From the NCBI GenBank assembly GCA_017397845.1, contig JAFQHU010000004.1, positions 62,001-126,000 on the forward strand: DNA of 64,000 nucleotides, in the 5' to 3' direction. Below, in pieces: positions 59,837-64,000 of this stretch. Position 1 is the stretch's first letter. Each line of letters begins with the position of its first letter. The notes under the pieces are model-generated. The model did no database searches. It was not told the DNA's origin and worked only from the letters and a program-made list of their open reading frames with translations. Origin of the DNA: Clostridia bacterium (GTDB lineage Bacteria; Bacillota; Clostridia; Oscillospirales; Acutalibacteraceae). A program made the translations under genes and the position numbers.

Positions 59837-60610
59837 GTGATTTCTCTTTTTCGTCTTAAAGGCAGAGCTTTGCAGTTGGATAATACGCTTGTTATGACTC
59901 TTGCGTTTTTTACGGGCGTTATTTTACTTGTTACCGTAAATTTTTTGCCGGTAATATATCAGAGTTATATTCCGCAGTTATTTTCTTTCAGCACCGAAGT
60001 TATGAATTCTGTGGTTGATTTTGTTTTTTCTGTGATTTTTATATTTATAGCCCTCGGATTTTATTTTTCGGTTTCACTTGGTATTAAAAGATATTTGTTT
60101 ATGAGTGCGTGCAAGAAAAAGCCGACGTCAAAGGATATTTTTTTCTATTTCATGCCGAAAAAATTTTTTTCTGCCTATTTGTATTCCTTTAAACTTTTCA
60201 TGGTAAAAGCAGCTGTTTTTATTTTTAGCTTTTTTCCCTTGTCGGTTTGCAGCTTTGCTGTTTACGGCTTTTCACGTCATGGTGTATCAGCACTGGTCTG
60301 TATTTCTCTTATGATAACCGCCTTGTGTCTTGGGATTAATGGGAGCTTTTTTTATTCGGCATTTTATTCTTCTTATTTCCTTTGTGATTATTATTTTATT
60401 GAGGGTACGTATGTATCCTTTCGTCATCTGGTGTCCTGTTCTCAAAAAAACATGAAAGGCAAGCATATTTTTTTGACTCGTCTTAAACTGAGCTTTGCAG
60501 GTTGGTTTATTTTGTGCGTTTTTGTTCTGCCTGTGCCATATGTGTGGAGTTATTACAGTCAGTCCTTGGCAGTGGCAGCTGCAGAATTTATGAAGGGAAA
60601 AGAATATTAA
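59837..60610 (+). CDS. polytopic membrane protein of unknown function
   Basis: A 257-residue protein with about six hydrophobic, phenylalanine-rich helices (near 17-42, 54-80, 113-138, 148-172, 175-190 and 222-245). GTG 59837 follows GGGGAGTGA. The overall layout resembles DUF975-type integral membrane proteins, but I cannot assign a family. It contains a SFRHLVSCSQKNMKGKH loop. It stands alone between a terminator and a promoter. Confidence 0.65.
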   Translation: MISLFRLKGRALQLDNTLVMTLAFFTGVILLVTVNFLPVIYQSYIPQLFSFSTEVMNSVVDFVFSVIFIFIALGFYFSVSLGIKRYLFMSACKKKPTSKDIFFYFMPKKFFSAYLYSFKLFMVKAAVFIFSFFPLSVCSFAVYGFSRHGVSALVCISLMITALCLGINGSFFYSAFYSSYFLCDYYFIEGTYVSFRHLVSCSQKNMKGKHIFLTRLKLSFAGWFILCVFVLPVPYVWSYYSQSLAVAAAEFMKGKEY

Positions 60611-60614
60611 ACTA

Positions 60615-60643
60615 TTTACAAAGGCCTCAGATTTTGATATGAT
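60615..60643 (+). promoter_or_regulatory. promoter for the 60675 gene
   Basis: TTTACA (60615-60620) and TATGAT (60638-60643) are spaced by 17 bp. Confidence 0.75.
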
Positions 60644-60674
60644 ATTAAAAGAAAAATCAAAGTGAGGTTAATTT

Positions 60675-60998
60675 ATGGAAAAACAAGATATATTTGTTCC
60701 TCTTTTCCCGTGGCTTATCGGGGGATCAAGAATAGGCGGAAGCTATAATGTTTATTGCGGTTCACGCGGTACTGACGGTGAAAAGGGCTGTATGGGACGG
60801 GATATTTTCAATTATCGTATCTGGATTGAAAAGCTCGACGAACAGGAAATATTGAAGGCAGCAGTGTATTACGGACTCAAAAGTTACGAAAACCAAAATG
60901 AAGATGATATAACGGTTAAAGTGTTTGATTTCGAAGAGGAAAGCCTTCCTGAAATAAAAAAGTGGCTTGAAGAAATGGCTGAAGGCTTTTTTGAGTAA
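60675..60998 (+). CDS. small protein of unknown function (107 aa)
   Basis: A 107-residue soluble protein. The N-terminal half is glycine/tyrosine-rich (GGSRIGGSYNVYCGSRG) and the C-terminal half is acidic and helical (EESLPEIKKWLEEMAEGFFE). It has its own promoter, a plausible GTGAGG ribosome site before ATG 60675 and a terminator, so expression as a monocistronic gene is likely. No family is recognised. Confidence 0.7.
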   Translation: MEKQDIFVPLFPWLIGGSRIGGSYNVYCGSRGTDGEKGCMGRDIFNYRIWIEKLDEQEILKAAVYYGLKSYENQNEDDITVKVFDFEEESLPEIKKWLEEMAEGFFE

Positions 60999-61003
60999 AA
61001 AAA

Positions 61004-61060
61004 GAGAGTCTCAGAGGCGTTAGCTTCTTATGAAGTGTCGTCACTGAGACTCTCCTTTTT
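61004..61060 (+). terminator. terminator with long stem-loop
   Basis: GAGAGTCTCAG (61004-61014) pairs perfectly with CTGAGACTCTC (61044-61054), followed by a T-run; the 29-base loop holds a smaller hairpin. The remaining sequence to 61198 holds nothing I recognise. Confidence 0.85.
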
Positions 61061-61198
61061 CTATTTTATTTTCAGATGACTGCAAAAACTTTTTTGTAGC
61101 AAATCGGAGTAAAACAGTGAAAATCAAAGATAAACGGAGTTTTTTGAATAATTTATCAAATCCTCACCTGAATTTTGCTGAAAACCGCAAAAAAAATG

Positions 61199-61227
61199 TT
61201 GACATTTGCACAAAAATGTTTTATATT
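61199..61227 (+). promoter_or_regulatory. promoter of potABC
   Basis: TTGACA (61199-61204) and TATATT (61222-61227) are spaced by 17 bp. The leader to the start at 61316 contains a small hairpin, CAGAAT / ATTCTG (61238-61257). Confidence 0.8.
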
Positions 61228-61315
61228 GTGTCTTATACAGAATATGTTATTATTCTGGGTTAGTGGGGACTTTTATCCTCATAATTTATGCGCGTACCGG
61301 GAAAGGGGTTTAATA

Positions 61316-62440
61316 ATGATGGAAGATAATGTAATTATCAAACTTCAGAATATTTCCAAAAAATTTGAGGATGATGTTATTCTTGATAATATCAATCTGT
61401 CTATAAAAGATAAAGAGTTTATGACTTTTCTCGGCCCTTCGGGATGTGGCAAAACTACCACATTGAGGATAATAGCCGGCTTTTTGGAGTCCGATAGCGG
61501 TCAGGTTATTTTTGAGGGCAAAGATATAAATAATCTTCCCCCTCATAAAAGACAGGTTAATACTATCTTTCAAAGATATGCTCTTTTTCCGCACCTGAAT
61601 GTATATGACAATATTGCCTTTGGTCTCCGTATAAAAAAGATGAAAGAAAAGGATATCAGCAAAAAGGTTTACGAAATGTTGGAGCTTGTTAACCTTAAAG
61701 GCTTTCAGAAAAGAAATATCGCTTCTCTTTCAGGCGGGCAGCAGCAAAGAGTTGCAATCGCCCGTGCACTTGCTGTAGAGCCTCGTGTCCTTCTTCTTGA
61801 TGAGCCTTTGGGTGCTCTTGACCTTAAGCTCCGCAAGGATATGCAGGTCGAACTTAAAAATATTCAGAAAAGAATGGGAATCACCTTTATTTATGTTACC
61901 CATGACCAGCAAGAGGCTCTTTCTATGAGTGACACTATTGTGGTTATGAACGACGGTAAAATTCAGCAGATAGGAACCCCCATCGATATATATAATGAGC
62001 CGAAGAATGCGTTTGTCGCTGATTTTATCGGTGAAAGTAACATACTTGACGGTGTTATGCTGAATGACTTCAAAGCAAAGTTTTCGGGAGCGGTTTTCCA
62101 ATGCCTTGATAAAGGCTTTGCCGTAAACGAATCCGTTGATATCGTCGTCCGCCCCGAAGATGTTGATGTCGTTCCTGTGGAAGAGGGTACCATCAGCGGT
62201 GTCATTACCTCAAATACCTTCAAGGGTGTGCACTTTGAAATGATTGTCGATATCGATAACTTCAAATGGATGATACAAACGACCGACTATTATCCCGTAG
62301 GAACACGCATCGGTATACAGATTGAGCCCGATGCCATTCACGTAATGAAAAAGAGTGAATATTCGGGTATGTACGGTGATTACAGTTCCTTCAGTGATGA
62401 AATCGAACATCTTTCCGATATTTCAGAAGAGGAGGAGTGA
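61316..62440 (+). CDS. potA: spermidine/putrescine ABC transporter ATP-binding protein
   Basis: A 374-residue importer ATPase: Walker [17 protein letters not shown], signature [15 protein letters not shown], Walker [14 protein letters not shown]-switch YVTHDQQEA, then a C-terminal TOBE-type regulatory domain (about 250-374) with [11 protein letters not shown]. With the two permeases it forms a PotABC-type polyamine importer. The frame extends to 61175, but I choose ATG 61316, after GGGAAAGGGG and downstream of the promoter; the second ATG at 61319 is an alternative. Confidence 0.93.
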   Translation: MMEDNVIIKLQNISKKFEDDVILDNINLSIKDKEFMTFLGPSGCGKTTTLRIIAGFLESDSGQVIFEGKDINNLPPHKRQVNTIFQRYALFPHLNVYDNIAFGLRIKKMKEKDISKKVYEMLELVNLKGFQKRNIASLSGGQQQRVAIARALAVEPRVLLLDEPLGALDLKLRKDMQVELKNIQKRMGITFIYVTHDQQEALSMSDTIVVMNDGKIQQIGTPIDIYNEPKNAFVADFIGESNILDGVMLNDFKAKFSGAVFQCLDKGFAVNESVDIVVRPEDVDVVPVEEGTISGVITSNTFKGVHFEMIVDIDNFKWMIQTTDYYPVGTRIGIQIEPDAIHVMKKSEYSGMYGDYSSFSDEIEHLSDISEEEE

Positions 62441-62443
62441 TAA

Positions 62444-63271
62444 ATGGCGAAAAAATCTCTTACAAAAAAGCTTATCGCTTCACCGTATCTTGTATGGGCG
62501 GGAATATTTATTATTGTTCCTCTTGTGATTGTTGTTTATTATTCTTTCTTCGATGCTAACGGTGAGTTTACTCTGGAGTATGTAAGTGAAATGGGCAAAT
62601 ATAAAAATGTTATGCTCAATTCGATATGGCTGGGCTTTATTGCTACGGTTATAAGTCTCGTACTGGCATATCCTCTGGCATATATAATGGCGAGAAGTAC
62701 GGCGAATGTGCAGCGTACAATGATGATGCTTGTTATGCTTCCTATGTGGATGAATCTTCTTATAAGAACGTATTCCATGATGATTCTCATGCAGGATACG
62801 GGTATCATTAATTCTTTCCTTGAAAAGCTTAATATTGATCCCGTTCATATGATCAATACTCAGGGAGCGGTTGTTCTCGGCATGGTTTATAACTATATAC
62901 CTTATATGATTTTGCCGCTTTATTCCATTATGGCTAAAATGGATCATAATCTTATTGAGGCAGCCGAGGATCTCGGAGCCAATAAGCTTACTGTGTTTAA
63001 AAATATTATTCTGCCCCTCAGTCTTCCCGGCATCGCTTCAGGCTTTACTATGGTATTTGTGCCTTCTGTTTCCACATTCTACATCTCAAAAAAGCTTGGA
63101 GGAAACACCTTCTCTCTGATCGGAGACGTTATCGAGATGCAGTTTAAAAGTGCGAATAACTATAATTTAGGTGCTTCGCTTTCTTTGGTGCTTATGGTGC
63201 TTATTATCATCTGTATGATGGTTATGAATCGTTTTACCGGTGAAGATGATGACGGAGGTGTGCTTATATGA
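62444..63271 (+). CDS. potB: spermidine/putrescine ABC transporter permease
   Basis: A 275-residue inner-membrane permease with six helices. The EAA loop contacting PotA reads EAAEDLGANKLTVFKNIILPLSLPG; the segment MMLVMLPMWMNLLIRTYSMM is typical of PotB. It overlaps the next permease by four bases (ATGA) and starts three bases after potA, giving a coupled operon. Confidence 0.93.
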   Translation: MAKKSLTKKLIASPYLVWAGIFIIVPLVIVVYYSFFDANGEFTLEYVSEMGKYKNVMLNSIWLGFIATVISLVLAYPLAYIMARSTANVQRTMMMLVMLPMWMNLLIRTYSMMILMQDTGIINSFLEKLNIDPVHMINTQGAVVLGMVYNYIPYMILPLYSIMAKMDHNLIEAAEDLGANKLTVFKNIILPLSLPGIASGFTMVFVPSVSTFYISKKLGGNTFSLIGDVIEMQFKSANNYNLGASLSLVLMVLIIICMMVMNRFTGEDDDGGVLI

Positions 63272-64000
63272 AAATAAAAATGTCACCTCTTTCGAAACTT
63301 TATGTAGCTTTCATAATGATTCTTCTCTATGCACCTATAGTTGTGATGATCTTCTTTTCCTTTAACGAATCGGCTAGCACAAGTGTTATAACAGGCTTTT
63401 CGTTACGATGGTATAAATCTCTTCTTTATGATCAAGCTACCATCACGGCACTGAGAAACACACTCATTCTTGCTGTATCCTCCTCACTTATCGCTACTGT
63501 AATGGGTACTGCTGCGGCGGTGGGAATCAATACTTTCAGAAATAAGCATATAAAAAAGTTAACTATGGGCGTCACAAATATTCCCATGATGAATCCTGAA
63601 ATCGTTACAGGTATATCCATGATGCTTCTTTTTATAATCTGTGCAAATATGATAGGAGTTACCGATGCTCTTGGCTTTGGCACGATGCTTATTGCTCATG
63701 TTACCTTTAATCTGCCTTATGTAATTCTTTCTGTGCTTCCGAAACTTCGTCAGCTCGACCGTTTCCTTCCGGAAGCTGCTATGGATCTCGGCTGTACACC
63801 CTTACAGGCGTTTTTCAAGGTAATACTACCTTCAATTTCTACCGGTATTTTTTCGGGACTTATGATGTCCTTTACCCTTTCGCTTGACGATTTTGTGATC
63901 TCTTACTTTACACAGGGACCTTCCTTTGAAACTCTTCCCATACGAATTTTCTCTATGACCAAAAAGAGGGTAACACCTGATATGTATGCTCTCTCCACTC
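63268..64000 (+). CDS. potC: spermidine/putrescine ABC transporter permease, truncated by window end
   Basis: ATG 63268 overlaps the potB stop (ATGA). About 244 codons are visible with no stop before the window ends. It shows six-helix permease character, the EAA-type loop EAAMDLGCTPLQAFFKVILP and the PotC-like SFTLSLDDFVISYFTQGP. The substrate-binding protein gene potD would be expected next and is not visible. Confidence 0.92.
   Translation, partial: MKIKMSPLSKLYVAFIMILLYAPIVVMIFFSFNESASTSVITGFSLRWYKSLLYDQATITALRNTLILAVSSSLIATVMGTAAAVGINTFRNKHIKKLTMGVTNIPMMNPEIVTGISMMLLFIICANMIGVTDALGFGTMLIAHVTFNLPYVILSVLPKLRQLDRFLPEAAMDLGCTPLQAFFKVILPSISTGIFSGLMMSFTLSLDDFVISYFTQGPSFETLPIRIFSMTKKRVTPDMYALST

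Noticed and set aside
61175..61315. N-terminal extension of potA
   Set aside because: The extra 47 codons overlap the promoter, have no PotA homology and no ribosome site; ATG 61316 gives the normal start.

Overview
The window looks like a chromosomal segment of a low-to-moderate GC, spore-forming Firmicute of class Clostridia, most likely a gut Oscillospiraceae/Ruminococcaceae-type organism. This is inferred from the Bacillus-like sporulation/housekeeping order (flippase, MazG, RqcP, YabP, YabQ, DivIC, S1 protein), a T-box in front of thrS, a CIRCE operator in front of htpG, and near-consensus sigma-A promoters with 17 bp spacers. Both edges cut genes: a PFL/DUF711 protein at the left and potC at the right. 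I see no intact mobile element, no CRISPR array and no rRNA.

Layout. 0-6 kb: one-carbon/methionine block (metF, a free-standing MetH reactivation-domain protein, metH lacking that domain) plus sfsA. 6-11.4 kb: a degenerate GDPD-like membrane protein, a class C serine hydrolase, a YhhN-family membrane protein, rpiB and a GH18 protein. 11.4-13.7 kb: T-box and thrS. 13.8-16 kb: a small XRE regulator divergent from a secreted PPC/FN3 repeat protein, with a perfect palindrome over the latter's -10 box. 16-21.2 kb (minus strand): an unknown membrane-anchored protein, a GH26 mannanase-like enzyme, htpG under CIRCE control and a membrane protein. 21.2-23 kb: a decayed stretch with a recombinase tail remnant, an XRE/zinc-ribbon regulator, a multi-hairpin repeat element and tRNA-Thr(GGU). 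23-29.6 kb: an internally duplicated membrane protein, a secreted EEP-family phosphodiesterase, an AI-2E family exporter, hom and lysC. 29.6-35.5 kb: a GPH-type symporter with a long C-terminal extension, an ABC exporter, a cloverleaf-like palindromic element and typA. 35.6-38.3 kb: two tiny proteins, an HxxxD acyltransferase/condensation-like protein and a DUF6320-like zinc-ribbon membrane protein. 38.3-52.9 kb: a long housekeeping array (recQ, recJ, rel, dtd, MBL hydrolase, hemZ, nucleoside kinase, spoVB-like flippase, mazG, hup, rqcP, yabP, yabQ, divIC, yabR). 53-56.6 kb: a self-contained three-gene cassette of condensation-like protein, AMP-forming ligase and acyl carrier protein. 56.6-61 kb: trmN6-like, rsmI and several unknown envelope proteins. 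61.2-64 kb: potABC polyamine importer, cut by the window end.

The best candidate for undescribed biology is the 53-56.6 kb cassette, which has its own promoter and terminator, looks like a minimal acyl-activation, carrier and condensation pathway, and may be related to the other HxxxD protein at 36.3 kb. The most striking non-coding signals are the 81-nt perfect four-way-junction palindrome at 33473-33553 and the mirrored multi-hairpin element at 22525-22696.
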